NCBI RefSeq assembly: GCF_905147365.1 | Contig: NC_056417.1 | Coordinates: forward strand, 11,864,501-11,928,500 | Reading direction: 5' to 3' | Origin: Aricia agestis | Lineage: Eukaryota > Arthropoda > Insecta > Lepidoptera > Lycaenidae | Length of the DNA stretch: 64,000 bases | Shown: one piece after another, positions 31,504 to 43,920 of the stretch | Position numbering within the stretch: the first letter of the stretch is position 1 | Layout: each line of letters starts with the position of its first letter | Program-made: the position numbers and the translations under genes | Notes under the pieces: model-generated | What the model saw: the letters and a program-made list of their open reading frames with translations, nothing else | The model's database searches: none | What the model was told of the DNA's origin: nothing

Positions 31504-33184
31504 AATATATCGGGAAATACAAATGTATTTCGAATTTGTTTTCAGTTTTAATTATACTCAGAATAGTTGTCTACGCTGCGCCCTGGTTCGTGTGTACTAA
31601 CCTTAACTTAGACAAAACCTAGCTCAAGTTAGTGCTAAAGATAAGTTTGGTATTTCGATGAAAATGACGGAAAGTTAAAACAATGGATTCAGACTTTAGT
31701 ACATATGAAATTTACCACTTTAATTTATACTCTGTCGTTTATCTAGAAAGTTCTAGAAAATTTTGAGGTTTGGTATACTTCAACTATAATGTAGCCAAGG
31801 AATATGACAAGTATAATAATTATCTTGCTTACATTATTTTTACTATATCAAAAGTTTTTTTTTTTTATGTAAGTAAGTAATTAAATTTAACCAAAGAAAA
31901 AACTTAAACTGTATACTTACTACATACCTATGTAGTTCAAGAAACCTCCCTGGTTTCATTTTCTTTTAATCGTCAAAAAATAAGGCCCTGAAAAATATAT
32001 TTTATATTTTCTCCCCAGAAACACTTTTCTAGATATTTTTCCCTCTGCCCGTGCTGCCAACACAATGTCTAATTGAGATCTCGATTCCTACAAACTTTGA
32101 ACGTAATTTAAGAGGATTTTGATAAATTACCGAAACTTTGTTTTGAAATTTCCAAAAAAGTTTCATTTGATATTTTCTGACTCATGATGGAAATCGATGA
32201 AGAATTTTCTTGCATTTTCATTGGCCTAGAGACAAAGCATTAAATATTTTACTGTTCGTAATATACACGTATATTTAGGTGCATAGGCAGGCATGCCAAG
32301 TAGAAACCTTATAAATGGTTATAGGTTTGTTTTGACAATAATTGAGTTAAGAAATTGGTGTAGATTTCCTCATTTTATTCACGTAGATTTTTCTGCTTAA
32401 ATATTTTTCGAAACCCTGTCCTGAGTTTTGAAATCATTGAATCGTAAAAATAATATGTTATCGAATATTTTTATTAGCTGACCAATACCAGAAACTTTTA
32501 CTGTTTCTATTCCATATCTTCAGACATACTATTTTTTTGATTCAAAATCATTAAAAAATAAAGGAATACGTTGATTACATCGTCAAAAATCTTTGCAATT
32601 TGCAATCATGGTAACCATATTGAAATACTTTTGCGTACGTTGCACGTACGAAATTTAGTTTCATATTGCATAACTGAAGTTCCGAACAAAAAGTTTGGCA
32701 CGCACGCACGGAACCCATGCATTGAACATTCGTTACAAGAATTTTCGTTAAGGCCATACAATTTAGCTAGTTCAAAAAGTTGGCGGCTAGGAGCTATACA
32801 ATTTAGCTGAAACTGGCTTTTCGAATTGGCTAACATTTGAGCTAGGTTCTAACGGTTATCGCGTAGGTGCTACGCTTCGATGCGATTTACACCAATTTCA
32901 GAAACAAAAGAGGTTTGATTTCCTAATTGAATTGCAAAACAAAGTTTAATAACAAACAAGTTACCGGAATTGGAGATTCAAATCCTAAGCTATTAATCTC
33001 AGAATATTCAGGAGTTTCAGGAAGGATGTAAACAAAATCCCCAATAGATTTTGTATAGCAATAATGCTTTATAGATAAGCTTTTGGCCATTAGCTCGGGA
33101 GTCGGGTGTATGACGGTCGATGAGGCAATTTGGGACACGCTAGTTTACAGGCCGATTACGTATTCAATTAGAAAATCGCGCATT
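31504..33184. other. No gene seen
   Basis: Long AT-rich stretch with no recognised repeat. Short ORFs lack domain features. Confidence 0.5.
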
Positions 33185-33735
33185 TTAAGGTGTAACCACA
33201 CTTATTCCCTTCAATTCCTAATGGATCCCATCATAAGATCACCACTTTTGTAAACATGGTACCAAATTCGGATTAAACCCTATACAATAACAAAATAATT
33301 ATGAAAATCGGTCCACAAACGGTGAAGTTATGGTTGAACATCCAAAAAAAAAAATATACAAACGAACATAATATTATAACCTCCTCCTTTTTGAAAGTTA
33401 CGTGGGAGAGCCATGCTTCGGCATGAATGGGCCGGCTCGACCGGAGAAATACCGGCGTGAAACAGCGCTTTCGCTGTGTTTCGCCGAGTGAGTGAGTTTA
33501 CCGAAGGCCCAATCCTCTACCCTTTTCCCTTCCCTACCCCCCCTATTTCCTTTCCTACCCTCCCCTATTCCCTTCCCTACCCTCTCCTATTATCCTATTC
33601 CCTCTTAAAAGGCCGGCAACGCACCTGCAGCTCTTCTGATGCTGCGAGTAACCATGGGCGACGGAAGTTGCTTTCCATGACGTGACCCGTTTGCTCGTTT
33701 GCCCCCTTATTTCATTTAAAAAAGTCGGTTAAAAA
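33185..33735 (-). mobile_element. Repeat family F, interrupted by a family A copy
   Basis: TGGATCCCATCATAAGATCA and CCACAAACGGTGAAG match the complete copy at 42104 in reverse. The right end is split at GAAAGT|CGGTTAAAA by the family A insertion. Confidence 0.7.
33399..33723 (+). mobile_element. Retroposon family A inserted in family F
   Basis: Full-length copy. The intact host sequence TTTGAAAGTCGGTTAAAA is seen at about 37143-37160. Here AAAGT occurs on both sides of the insert, giving a short target duplication. Confidence 0.85.
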
Positions 33736-33740
33736 GTCGC

Positions 33741-34353
33741 TGTGTCCTAGGACCCTAATGCGTCAACTCTGAGTGGGTTGGGATTTTTATCGACTAATCA
33801 CGCATGGGCTCACTAAAGGGTCAACGTATAATTATCAACTGTTTTGAAGTCAAATATTTACGTTGTAGCCCTCGCTTTTAGTGGGTCGAGTGTTAAATTA
33901 AATTTCAACGTGACTGTTTTGGTCGTAATCCTTGCTTAGTAGAAAAAAATACATACTAAAAAAAACAATAAAGTAAAAGACCTAAAAAAAACACTTAATA
34001 AGTAAGCGCATTTAGAAAAAATACACACCTATTTTCTGGATTAGATTTTAAGACAAAAATTAATACTTACTTAAATGTAGAAATGAAAGCCTCTCTTTTC
34101 TTGTGTCTCCGTAGCAACGATGTACGTTAATTAACATTGATTTCGGTTCAGCAGACTCAATATCAAATTTACTCATTGTTATTCAAATTGTTAATAACAA
34201 CGCTACTATTGTTCATGTCACTCATTTGAAGGTAGAATTTACGTTGTTAATCTAGATCAAAAAGCTAGGCTAGCTAAAAATATCTTCATAGTCATATCTA
34301 TCTTAAACCTAGCTAGCTTTGTAAGCGTAAATATGTAACAGTCAGATATTATA
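33741..34353. other. No gene seen
   Basis: No recognised feature. Confidence 0.5.
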
Positions 34354-34558
34354 GGGTGAGGCCAAACGAGCGCAATTTGTGAGTTGTGAGTCGCAGAATT
34401 TCGGCTGGCAGAAATTCTGCTGAATTCAGTTTCATACAAAAGTCCTGTTTGATTCACACGAGCGTAATTTTGTGAGTCATGATTTGTATGAAAAGATATT
34501 TACGCGACCGAAATTCTGCGACTCACAACTCACAAATTATGCTCGTTTGGCTTCACCA
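34354..34558. mobile_element. TIR element, ~48-bp ends, ATA flanks
   Basis: GAGGCCAAACGAGCGCAATT and GAAGCCAAACGAGCATAATT read inward and continue through GTGAGTTGTGAGTCGCAG on both sides. ATA lies next to each end. Non-coding. Confidence 0.8.
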
Positions 34559-34582
34559 ATACACTTTCAATAAAACTAAAGA

Positions 34583-34773
34583 TGAGGCCCGCAACTCCTT
34601 TGCGGAAAAATCGTTTATCGTGCGGGAACTGCACATTTTTCCACGATAAAAAGTTTCCTATGACCTTGCCTGGGACTCAAAGTATCTCCGTACCAAATTT
34701 CAGCAAAATCGGTTCAGCGGTTTAGGCGTGAAGAGGTAATAGACAGACCGACACACTTTCACATTTGAAATAT
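34583..34773 (-). mobile_element. Lep1-like Helitron, degraded ends
   Basis: Body blocks present (CCTATGACCTTGCCTGGGAC, TCGGTTCAGCGGTTT). Borders are decayed. Confidence 0.6.
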
Positions 34774-34779
34774 TAACTA

Positions 34780-35105
34780 CTTGATGAACTCGTTTATCGC
34801 GCGGGAACCGTACATTTTTCCAGGATAAAAAATATCCTATGTCTTTTTCCGGGACTCAAAGTATCGACATGCCAAATTTCAGCTAAATCGGTTCAGTGGT
34901 TTAGGCGTGAAGAAGTAACAGACAGACGGACGGACGGACGGACGGACGGATGGACGGACGGACCGACGGACGGACGGACGGACGGACAGACGGACGGACG
35001 GATGGATGGACAGACAGACAGACAGACGTACAGACAGACATACAGCCATACAGTCAGACAGACAGACACACACACTTTCGCATTTATAATATTAGTATGG
35101 AAGTA
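34780..35105 (-). mobile_element. Lep1-like Helitron with expanded (GGAC)n
   Basis: Second tandem copy, ending TTTATAATATTAGTATGGA on the plus strand. Its internal GACA/GGAC tract (about 34919-35066) is expanded to ~150 bp and creates false long ORFs. Confidence 0.75.
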
Positions 35106-35507
35106 TGGATGTAGTACATGACTTTATTTAGCGCACACTAGGTGGTACTAGTAACCAGGTTATTTCATTGTTGTACAAAATTTGAAGTATGTTTCAGGGT
35201 TACCTCGTTCACTCGAGGAACATTTCTTGGCTTGAGAAGTACTTTAATTAAGACGAGGCGCCATTGTGAGCAGCAGCTGTAAAACAACACTGTCGATTAA
35301 AGTGCTCCTCTGAGAAAAACGTTGATTTTGTTCCAGATAAAACTTCCCTTTTCAAAATGAAGGCGTGTTTTTTCAGCGAAAATCCAAAATGGCGTCAATC
35401 GTGCCTGTCATGTTTTTGTAATTCTTTTGCAGATTGAGTTTATTATGACCCGAGTCTGAGCATAGGAATGTTTTATCCCGTAGGATACGTCTACATATTT
35501 TTATAAC
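35106..35507. other. No gene seen
   Basis: No recognised feature. Confidence 0.5.
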
Positions 35508-35733
35508 TTACGAGCTTTTGCCCGCAGCTTCGCTCGCGTTAAGAAGTATTATTATATACAAACTTTCATCCCCTATTTGAACCCCTTGGGGTCGGAATTT
35601 ATCAAAATCCTTTCTTAGCGGATGCCTACGTCATAACATCTACCTGCATGCCAAATTTCAGCCCGATCCGTCCAGTGGTTTGGGCTGTGCGTCTATAGAT
35701 CACTATGTCAGTCAGTCAGTCAGCCACCTTTGA

Positions 35734-35738
<5 letters not shown>
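35508..35738 (+). repeat. Repeat family G, copy 1
   Basis: Collinear with 45115-45345 (GAGCTTTTGCCCGC, ACTTTCATCCCCTATTT, GGTTTGGGCTGTGCGT). It ends in a TA microsatellite. Confidence 0.75.

Positions 35739-35792
<54 letters not shown>
35739..35792. repeat. (TA)n microsatellite
   Basis: About 27 uninterrupted TA units. Confidence 0.95.
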
Positions 35793-35796
<4 letters not shown>

Positions 35797-36265
35797 TACG
35801 AAATGTAATAATAATATTGTTTAAATACAAATAACTAGTTACCTACACCGGCCGTAGTTTGATTTTTTTTTCAAATAAAGGTTGACCTTGGTTAAAATTT
35901 GAATTCACTTTACATCAAAACCTGTTTAATGGTTTTTTTTGCAAACGAGTAACAAACATACACACAAGCTTTAACATTATTACACACTACAAAAAGTCCC
36001 AACCAATAAGAAATTCTTACGAAGCTAATGTTTCCGTAAAAGAGCTAATAAACATGATAAGGCCATATTTTCCTTGTTTTGACTAACAACGTGGAAAGAA
36101 TGATGACGTTTCAATTTGTGCTAATAGTGCCTGGGGTCGAGAACATGCATTTTGGACCCTACAGCCGTTATTTTAAGATCGACTGTCCTTTATCCTTGGA
36201 AGATAGGAGGCCGGTACGTACAATACAAGTAGCATACAGTAGATCGTCTTCAGATTTATACCGAA

Positions 36266-37325
36266 CTAGATGTCCCGCGCGGCTTCGCCCGCGTAAATTA
36301 GGAATTTTACAGAAACCGTACATTTTCCCATAAAAATAGCTTATGTCCCTACTCCCTTCACTTGGTCTACTCTATATCTGTGCTTAATATTGCCATAAAA
36401 ATTGCTCCAGTAGTTCGTAATTTCTAATATTTCCCCCGTTTCTCCCACATTTTCCTGCGATTCTTCGGTCGTATTAGTCTTAGCGTGATAATATATAGCC
36501 TATAGTCTTACTCGATAAATGAGCTATCTAACACTGTAATAAGTTTTTAAATCGGACCTGTAGTTCCTAATATTAGGTCTTCAAGTCCTTCAAGTTTATA
36601 ATATCTACCTAAGGTATACATTTTTTTAATTATCGCTTGACAAACTCGAGTCTCGATCTAAAAGACTATGAAAAGTATCAATAACAGGGTCATTATAGGC
36701 TCATAAGTCATAACCATGGGACGATGTATGGTATAAAATGGTAGTGATGATGATGATGATGATGAATGTAATTTGCATAGTAGCATATGCTTTCCGTTCT
36801 TAAAACAACGCCAAAACTCCCAAACTTGTATCTATAAAGAATCAGGATTTCTCTCAGCACCTTCCGAACCACGGTATACCAGGTATACCTCCGTGCAAAA
36901 TCTTACTTGTTGGTAGCATATGCTTAGAATACTTCTCACGAAACCGAAGTCACCACATGTTTCCCTATAAGTTTTGAGGAGTTCCCTCGATTACTTATGG
37001 ATCCTTCATCAGATCACCACTTTTGTGAATATAATACCAAATTGGGATGATACCCTATATACCAAAAGAAAAATTTTGAAAATCGGTTAACAAACGGCGG
37101 AGTAATCGTTGAACATAAGAAAACGAACATAACACCTCCCCCATTTTGAAAGTCGGTTAAAATTGTAGCCTATGTGTTATTCTGATGTATAAGCTATATT
37201 ATTGTAAAGTTTCATTAAAATCCGTTCAGTAGTTTTTGCGTGAAAGAGTAACAAACATCCATACATCCACACATTCATACATCCAAACATCCAAACAAAC
37301 TTTCGCCTTTATAATATTAGTAGGA
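36266..37325 (-). mobile_element. Composite Helitron-like element carrying family F, copy 1
   Basis: Minus strand: a TCCTACTAATATTATAAAGG start and a CTAG|T end, with family F (about 36640-37160) in the middle. The structure matches 47237-48103, so the composite spread as a unit. The right border is blurred by GTAGGA repeats. Confidence 0.75.
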
Positions 37326-37516
37326 AGTAGGATAGTAGGATAGGGTGCACTTACGTTTTTGCTGTGCTTAGATAAATTAAATATAGGCCGCGTTCATTTT
37401 TAAGAGCTCTCAGCGAAACTGGACCCATAGAAAAGATTCTGCCAATAATGTACAATAGCTATCCAGAGGGTCATCATCTGATCGCGGACTACCAATAACA
37501 AGGGCGTGAGTTTAAG

Positions 37517-37828
37517 ACGTGGGAGAGCCATGCTTCGGCACGAATGGGCCGGCTTGACCGGAGAAATACCACGTTCTCACAGAAAACCGGCGTGAAACAT
37601 CGCTTGTGCTGTGTTTAGCCGAGTGAGTGAGTTTACTGGAGGCCCAATCCCCTACCCTATTCCCTTATCTACCCTCCCCTATTCCCTTCCCATCCCTACC
37701 CTCCCCTATTACCCTATTCCCTCTTAAAAGGCCGGCAACGCACCTGCAGCTCTTCTGATGCTGCGAGTGTCCATGGGCGACGGAAGTTGCTTTCCGTCAG
37801 GTGACCCGTTTGCTCGTTTATTTCATAT
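37517..37828 (+). mobile_element. Retroposon family A
   Basis: Complete 5' end. The 3' end is short and lacks GCCCCC before TTATTTCAT. Confidence 0.8.
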
Positions 37829-38450
37829 CAAAATCAACAACACGCAATGTCTAATCCACCAATAACAATATGTCCTCGTTGGCCAATTAGCCCCACTTAC
37901 ACCGCTGAGGTACATAATATACAATGTCATAACTCATATTATACTTAAAAATAGAACATAGCGGGTTTCTTTTTAGCTATGCAGTATCATGCCTATAAGC
38001 GGATTTGATTTCAAGGACTGCGTCTACTGTATGATTTTATACTATGTTAGAAGTTAGGAGTTACGGGTTGTGGGGAAAAAGTGAGGAGTTGTCACGTATC
38101 GCGAGGTCGCCAGGCCTATCCTATAAAAACCGAACATGATAATGGCCTTAATGCCTCTGGCACACAGAATAGTTATAAAGTATTATAGGCCAAGCGTTGA
38201 CGGGCGTTTAAGGAGGGTTTAATAATATTATGTACATGCTTAGTAAAAAGCTTGGTGCATAGTATATAACTATAGGCTAGCTGTTGAACTAATCTTTTTA
38301 TTTCTTTTTTTTTTATGTAAGCTACACGCATCTACGGCATTAAGTCGAAACAAACTCGGTCAACAGATATAACCCGACCGAATATCGTCGGTTCACAAAC
38401 TGCAATATAAATATAATTCTCTGGTGGTACATTAGCAACTTTCCATACTT

Positions 38451-38620
38451 CCATACTAATATCATAAATGCGAAAGTGTGTATGTCTGTCTGTTACCTCT
38501 TCACGCCCAAACCGCTGAACCAATTGTGCTGAAAGGCATGGAGATACTTTGAGTCCCGGAAAAGAACATACTGTTTATCCCGGAAAAGTGTACGGTTCCT
38601 GAGCGACAAACAATTTTAGG
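38451..38620 (+). mobile_element. Lep1-like Helitron, 3'-truncated
   Basis: Starts TCCATACTAATATCATAAAT. It is cut at CAATTTTAG and joined directly to a family A piece. Confidence 0.7.
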
Positions 38621-38824
38621 CAGCATCAGAAGAGCTGCAGGTGCGTTGCCGGCCTTTTAAGAGGGAATAGGGTAATGGGGGAGGGTAGGAAAGGGAATAG
38701 GGGAACCCGGATTGGGCCTCCGGTAAACTCACTCACTCGGCGAAACATACCGCTGTTTCACGCCGGTTTTCTGTGAGCCCGTGGTATTTCTCCAGTCGAG
38801 CGGAAGCATGGCTCTCCCTCGTCA
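38621..38824 (-). mobile_element. Retroposon family A lacking its 3' tail
   Basis: Begins at GCAGCATCAGAAGAGCTGC, so the last ~70 bp including the A run are missing. Retroposons normally lose the 5' end, so this junction implies a later deletion. Confidence 0.75.
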
Positions 38825-38825
38825 A

Positions 38826-39422
38826 AATATACCACAACGTCAACGTTTTGTAATACACTTTACGGAAAAACTATCACACTTATTGATTATTGTGCTTTAA
38901 CATAGTAATTTTTATTTATAATATGTAGATGGGTTATCATCAGTCAATCAAGGTGTGACGACGCGAACCCTCACAAAGCTCGGCTTTTAGCTAGTATATT
39001 TTTAATTCAATTCATATAAAATTGAATAGCAAATAAAGCAATATTCAATTGCAAGCCTAGGCCATTATTTACTTACAAATGAAGGAACATCTATCGCCCG
39101 TTATAAATCTAGGTTATGCGTCAGTATGTAGATCACAGGATGTACGTAACTGGGTGGCTCGTTGACAGACGAAATTAAACCCTATGTACGGTGATGAAAG
39201 TTCCAATTACGACGCGTATTTTGTAAATTGAACAGCTTTTTTTTCGTTAATTTGAAACTGATTTCGTATCTATAGTTTTTTATTTGCACAAAAAATGTAA
39301 ATTTAGTGTTTCATTTACATTTTATGTTGAAGTTATCTAGTTACGCAAAAGGCATATTTATTTTTTCATTTTCTGTTTCATATTTTAGAGGAAATACATT
39401 GAAACTGAGTACTTTAACGAGC
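38826..39422. other. No gene seen
   Basis: No recognised feature. Confidence 0.5.
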
Positions 39423-39425
39423 TTA

Positions 39426-39745
39426 GGCTGGCGTACGCACGTACGTTTCTGAATTCAATTTCAGTAATAAAAATCCGTTCAATCGTTTTTGGAACAAAGT
39501 TCCTTATCGCACGCTGCGAAGGGGGGCTAGACGGAAAAAGTTGTAACAACATGACACAAATTTGTCGATATATTACAACTAGAGCAAAAATGCTACAGTT
39601 GTAAGCCGCGGTAGCGCGTGTTTCTCTCTCTGTATTCGATTTCCGAATTCGTTTTCCGTATTCGGAATTCCGTCAGACTAGCGCAAAAGTTCTTTTTTTT
39701 AAAAGCGAACGCACCGCCTTGTACTTGAAACGTACGTGCGGAACC
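39426..39745. mobile_element. TIR element flanked by TTA
   Basis: CGCACGTACGTTTC (39436-39449) is exactly inverted at 39727-39740. TTA lies at 39423-39425 and 39746-39748. Same TAA/TTA class as 8521, 20740 and 48364. Confidence 0.65.
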
Positions 39746-39748
39746 TTA

Positions 39749-40574
39749 TTTTATAATAAAATCTAGCTTCGCTGTCGAACCTGGCGAATGCAGACGAAAT
39801 AATTCATATTGTAAGATTTTAGCATCGAACGTTGTCTATACGAATGCATTTCGTCAAAACTACTAAACTCTTGCCAAATAAACGATCTTTGAAGTGTGGA
39901 GTGTTTTTTGACTATTTGTAGTCCGCCATTAGCGCATTGTTACCAATAATAACACTTCCCGTTACTGCCACTTAAAACTTCGCCTGCTAGTTTTATTCTC
40001 TTTGAGTTTTTATGGCATTTTTTGTGGGCACTTTGTAAGTACAAATGTACGGATGGATTTAATGGTTGAGGAGTTCTTAGGAAATGCATAAATAGAGTCT
40101 CTTAAGGCTCCGGATATAGGATTGGCCTCTCCGTATAAGGGATTTTCTAAATTCAATTTGATCGATTACAAATTGCTTGGTAGAGACAAACTCATAATAT
40201 TATGCTTGTATAATGTATTTAGTATAACGAGTGGGTATGTCAAAACATTTGCTGGTCAGTTAGTAATATAGATCTTAGTATCCCTTAGTATTCCTCAATA
40301 AATAGCGGGATAAAAATTATTTGATACTTGTAAAACATTTCAGCTAATTATCGTCTTGGACCCGTCCGTACTGCGAACTTTCATTGCGATTTTTATTCGT
40401 GCTTTGTTTATATATTTTTTTCATCGGCAGTGTAAATCCTAAAAGACTTACATCATAATATTAAGAACAGAATACTCTTACACTAAATGCAATAAAAACG
40501 AAATATAGGTACCTTTACAATTTGAAAATCTAAAGAAATGGAAAGCTACCTAAAAATACTATAAATCCTAGCCC
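39749..40574. other. No gene seen
   Basis: No recognised feature. Confidence 0.5.
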
Positions 40575-40845
40575 ACTTCTGTAGTCTACCAGACGTCTGA
40601 CTGCTCATGCACAGAAATACAGCGAGTTCCTCACATTAAATACCTGGGCATAACTATCGACGAAAAACTAAACTTTCATGAGCAAATAAAAAACGTCATT
40701 CAAAGGATACCAAAAAAATTAACGCATGTGTTCAAATGTCTCCCCCTATACTTCCCCTCTGTCAATCCATCGTGAACTACGGCAAAACAATCTGGGGGGG
40801 ATCCGACAAAATCTACATGAAATACATAGTCTGAAAAAATAGTGA
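40575..40845 (+). pseudogene. LINE reverse transcriptase C-terminal fragment
   Basis: One frame reads SDCSCTEIQRVPHIKYLG, then ITIDEKLNFHEQIKNVI. After a frameshift near 40760, SIVNYGKTIWGGSDKIYM continues. These are the conserved thumb and post-thumb motifs of CR1/Jockey-superfamily RT. Dead remnant upstream of the host exon. Confidence 0.8.
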
Positions 40846-41055
40846 GACCAAAACTCTTTGATTATCGTAATCCATTCGAGATACTTCTCAGCACAGACAA
40901 TTAATACTTCCTCATTTAAGATAATTCCCAGCAAAAACATTGAAAAGCATGTGTTTCTTTGTGCCAATAAATAGTGCGACTAAAACTGTTTGATACTTCC
41001 ACATTTCACATTTGAGATAATTCGCAGCACAGACATTGAAAGTGTGTGTTTTCAG

Positions 41056-41152
41056 GAGTGACGTGATGAGGGCGTGACGGTGTCCAGCATGGCCCGGGGC
41101 GCACTGCTCGTCCTAATGTGCCTCATACCTCTGCACAGAGCTGATAATTTAG
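41056..41152 (+). other. Host exon with start codon and signal peptide
   Basis: The exon is bounded by a pyrimidine/TG-rich acceptor ending TTTTCAG (41049-41055) and a near-perfect donor G|GTGAGT at 41153. It holds 33 nt of 5' UTR and 64 nt of coding sequence, at over 60% GC in a ~35% GC setting. It is not repeated in the window. This is the best evidence for a host gene here. Confidence 0.75.
41089..41152 (+). CDS. First coding exon of a secreted or membrane protein (partial)
   Basis: The ATG has A at -3 and G at +4, a strong start context. The 21 complete codons read MARGALLVLMCLIPLHRADN plus L. This is a classic signal peptide: a short basic start, a hydrophobic core (ALLVLMCLIPL), and likely cleavage after HRA. 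The intron follows the first base of the next codon (phase 1), a common split between signal peptide and mature protein in cell-surface and immunoglobulin-superfamily genes. The protein identity cannot be told from this exon. Downstream exons were not found before 64000. A LINE relic ends ~210 bp upstream and a family C element begins 42 bp past the donor. Confidence 0.7.
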
Positions 41153-41194
41153 GTGAGTTATTATTATAACTTTACAGATTATAATATATTATTG

Positions 41195-41683
41195 AAGAAG
41201 AGACCACACCGCCGTTTTTCCATACAAACGTTGTCCCCTGTTTCCTCCCTGGATAATGCCGGTAGAGTTATGATTTTTTTTCCTGAATATTTATGGCCGC
41301 TATTAGCATGTCCCTATGTTTTCTTTTTTTTCATAATTTTATTATTAAAAAAGGTAAGAACGTCCAAAAACCCAAAAAAAAATGGCCAGATTTTCCTCTG
41401 TGTTCAAACACCCAGAAAACAAAACTGGCTAGAATATACAAAAAAAAAACATAGGAACACAGCTCAAGCCTTGCTTTAATTCTTAATGAAAAAAATACTT
41501 AAATCGGTTAAGTTTTGGAGAAGTAATTAGCGGACAACGAATCGAAGATTATCTGTTCTTTTTTTAGAACTTTTGTCGTGTTGTCTCTATCGCGCTCTGC
41601 GGTGGGAGACTTGAGATTGGTGAGACAGCAATACATTTTAAAATACCTATTTTCAATTTCTCTCGCCCTTGGTGTATCCTCTT
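41195..41683 (+). mobile_element. Repeat family C, copy 2
   Basis: Collinear with 27503-27974. It lies in the intron just after the signal-peptide exon. Confidence 0.65.
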
Positions 41684-42103
41684 AAGCCAGTCTTCCGCAA
41701 AGGGTGTGCCGCGGCAAACCGGTGTACCGTGGTGAGTAGTAATAATAATAACTCCCACACCGGTGTCGGTGACGGTGACGTTTACGCAGGAATAATTTTA
41801 TAGAACCCAAGTGTGTGCGCAGTAGGTACACAAGAGCACTCTCTATTCCTTTACTCTCTTAATCCACTGGCGAGAGATCATGTTTTTAACACGGGAATCG
41901 AATCCACGAAGTTAACTACTAACTCAAAGCACCCCTATGCCACGTACACACTGATTAATTTGTGGTGTACATCCAAAAATTTTCATTTTGCTAGATGTAC
42001 CCAGAACACAAACAGTACACTGATCTAAGCCCTGAAATGAGACTTCTAAGAACTATTTCCGTGCAACTTGTCCTAGCTCACATTTTAATTTATATTATCT
42101 TTT
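41684..42103. other. No gene seen
   Basis: No recognised feature. Confidence 0.5.
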
Positions 42104-42957
42104 TTAACCGACTTCCAAAAACGAGGAGGTTATACGTTCGGCTGTGGATGTTTTTTTTATGTATGTTCAAAATTTACTCCGCCGTTTGTGAACCGATTTT
42201 AAAAAATTTTGTTTTGTTATATTAGGTTTTACTCCAATTTGGTCCCACTTTCACAAAAGTGGTGACCTGATGATGGGATCCATGAGTAATCGAGGGAACT
42301 CCTCAAAATTCAATTGGAAATATATGTTTTTTTTGGTTTCATATGAAGTATTTCAGGCATATGTTACCAAAAAGTAAGATTTTGCACCAGAATACACCAT
42401 GGTTCGAAGGTAGTGAATAGAACTCCTTACTCCTTATAGATACATATTTGAGGGTTTCGGCGTTATCTTAAGAACTGAAAGCATATACTACTTTGCAAAT
42501 TTAATTAATCATCATCATCATCACCACTATTCCACCATACATCCATGAGTAATCGAGAGAACTCCTCAAAATTTATATAGAAACATTTATTAGAAACATG
42601 ATTTCGATTATATGAGAAGTATTCTACTCGTAAGCATATGCTACCAAAATGCAAGATTTTGCAATTAGATAATAATATACCATGGTTCCGAAGGTGCTAA
42701 GAGAACTCCGGATTCCTTGTATAAGTTTGCGGCTTTCGGAGTTGGTTTAAGAACTGAAAGCATATGCTACTATGCAAGTTACATTCATCATCCCCATCAT
42801 CATCACTACCACCAGTCACCAGACAATGAATTATCTAGTTATAACCTTATTATTGGTACTTTTAATCGTCTTTAATAAGAGTAAGAATTATTAAATTATT
42901 TAATACTTTTTGTTCATTATAAATTATTATTGTTTTTACCCTGGAAGTCGGTTTTAA
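42104..42957 (+). mobile_element. Repeat family F, complete copy with inverted ends
   Basis: Ends TTAACCGACTTCCA and TTAAAACCGACTTCCA read inward. The body has GATGATGGGATCCATGAGTA, GAGGGAACTCCTCAAAA and CATCATCATCA tracts. This is a widespread lepidopteran non-autonomous element. TTAA at the outer ends may be the target. Confidence 0.75.
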
Positions 42958-43914
42958 TTTTTTGTTGAAAATAACAATTCTGTCATTGGTGAATCTTTAT
43001 GGTAGAGTAATCAGACTGATTATGTAACCAACAGAATACATATTGGTCCCACCGTAATACTGTAATTCAGTGGTTTTTGCTGGCAGCATAGGCACTGGTT
43101 TTATTATTTGAAATGAATTAATAAAGTCGCGATAGCATACAACTAAAAATTAAGTATAATACCCAGATATACATAGTATAATTAACCTGACAAGCGTTTC
43201 TCCTTCATCTGAAAAAAAAAGGAAGTTTTTTAGGTAAATATTTCTTAAAAAATTGAATAATTGTCATACAAACAACATACTAAAATGTTTTAATAATATG
43301 AACTATAATTGTTAACACAAGTCGTAACATACGGACTTAGTTTCGCTATGAATATGTATAAGCCAGTGCAATTTAGATAATATCCCGTTAGCATGTTAAT
43401 ACTGTTTGGAACTAGAATTTGTTTTCCTTTAGCAAATATCTGAGACTCAGCTGTACATTAAGGTCTCATATTATAGTGCATTGGTGTTAACTGTTATGCT
43501 TGAACAAATGAGGATTCTGCTGTTTGCCTTTGCACAAAAAGTTTGAGAGCGGTGTGGATAAGGGCACAATTTTGGAAAACTCTGAAAATACATGCTGTTA
43601 TTTTGCAACAAATTTTGTATCCACAGTATTACTAAACGCCTAAAATCCATTGGCGATGTTAGAAAACCGTTAACAGTCTATTAATTGAAAACCACTCACA
43701 CAATAAAGTTTGGAGGCCATTTATTGTGATTGGAGAACAAAACGTTACCGGTTCTCAAACTTTATGGCCTTCATTAGAATTCGCGTCGCGGTCGCATAAA
43801 CAATCCGACGTAGTTAAATTGAAATAACTTATGCAAAGTATTCCCAGCGGTATCGACGACAGACTCCGTTCACAGGGGTACCTATACTATGATAATTGAT
43901 AAGAGATGTTTACT
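42958..43914. other. No gene seen
   Basis: AT-rich, no recognised repeat. Confidence 0.5.
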
Positions 43915-43920
43915 AGCATT

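Noticed and set aside
34879..35075. Ser/Val/Cys/Arg-rich ORFs on the minus strand
   Set aside because: Translation of the (GGAC)n microsatellite inside a Helitron.
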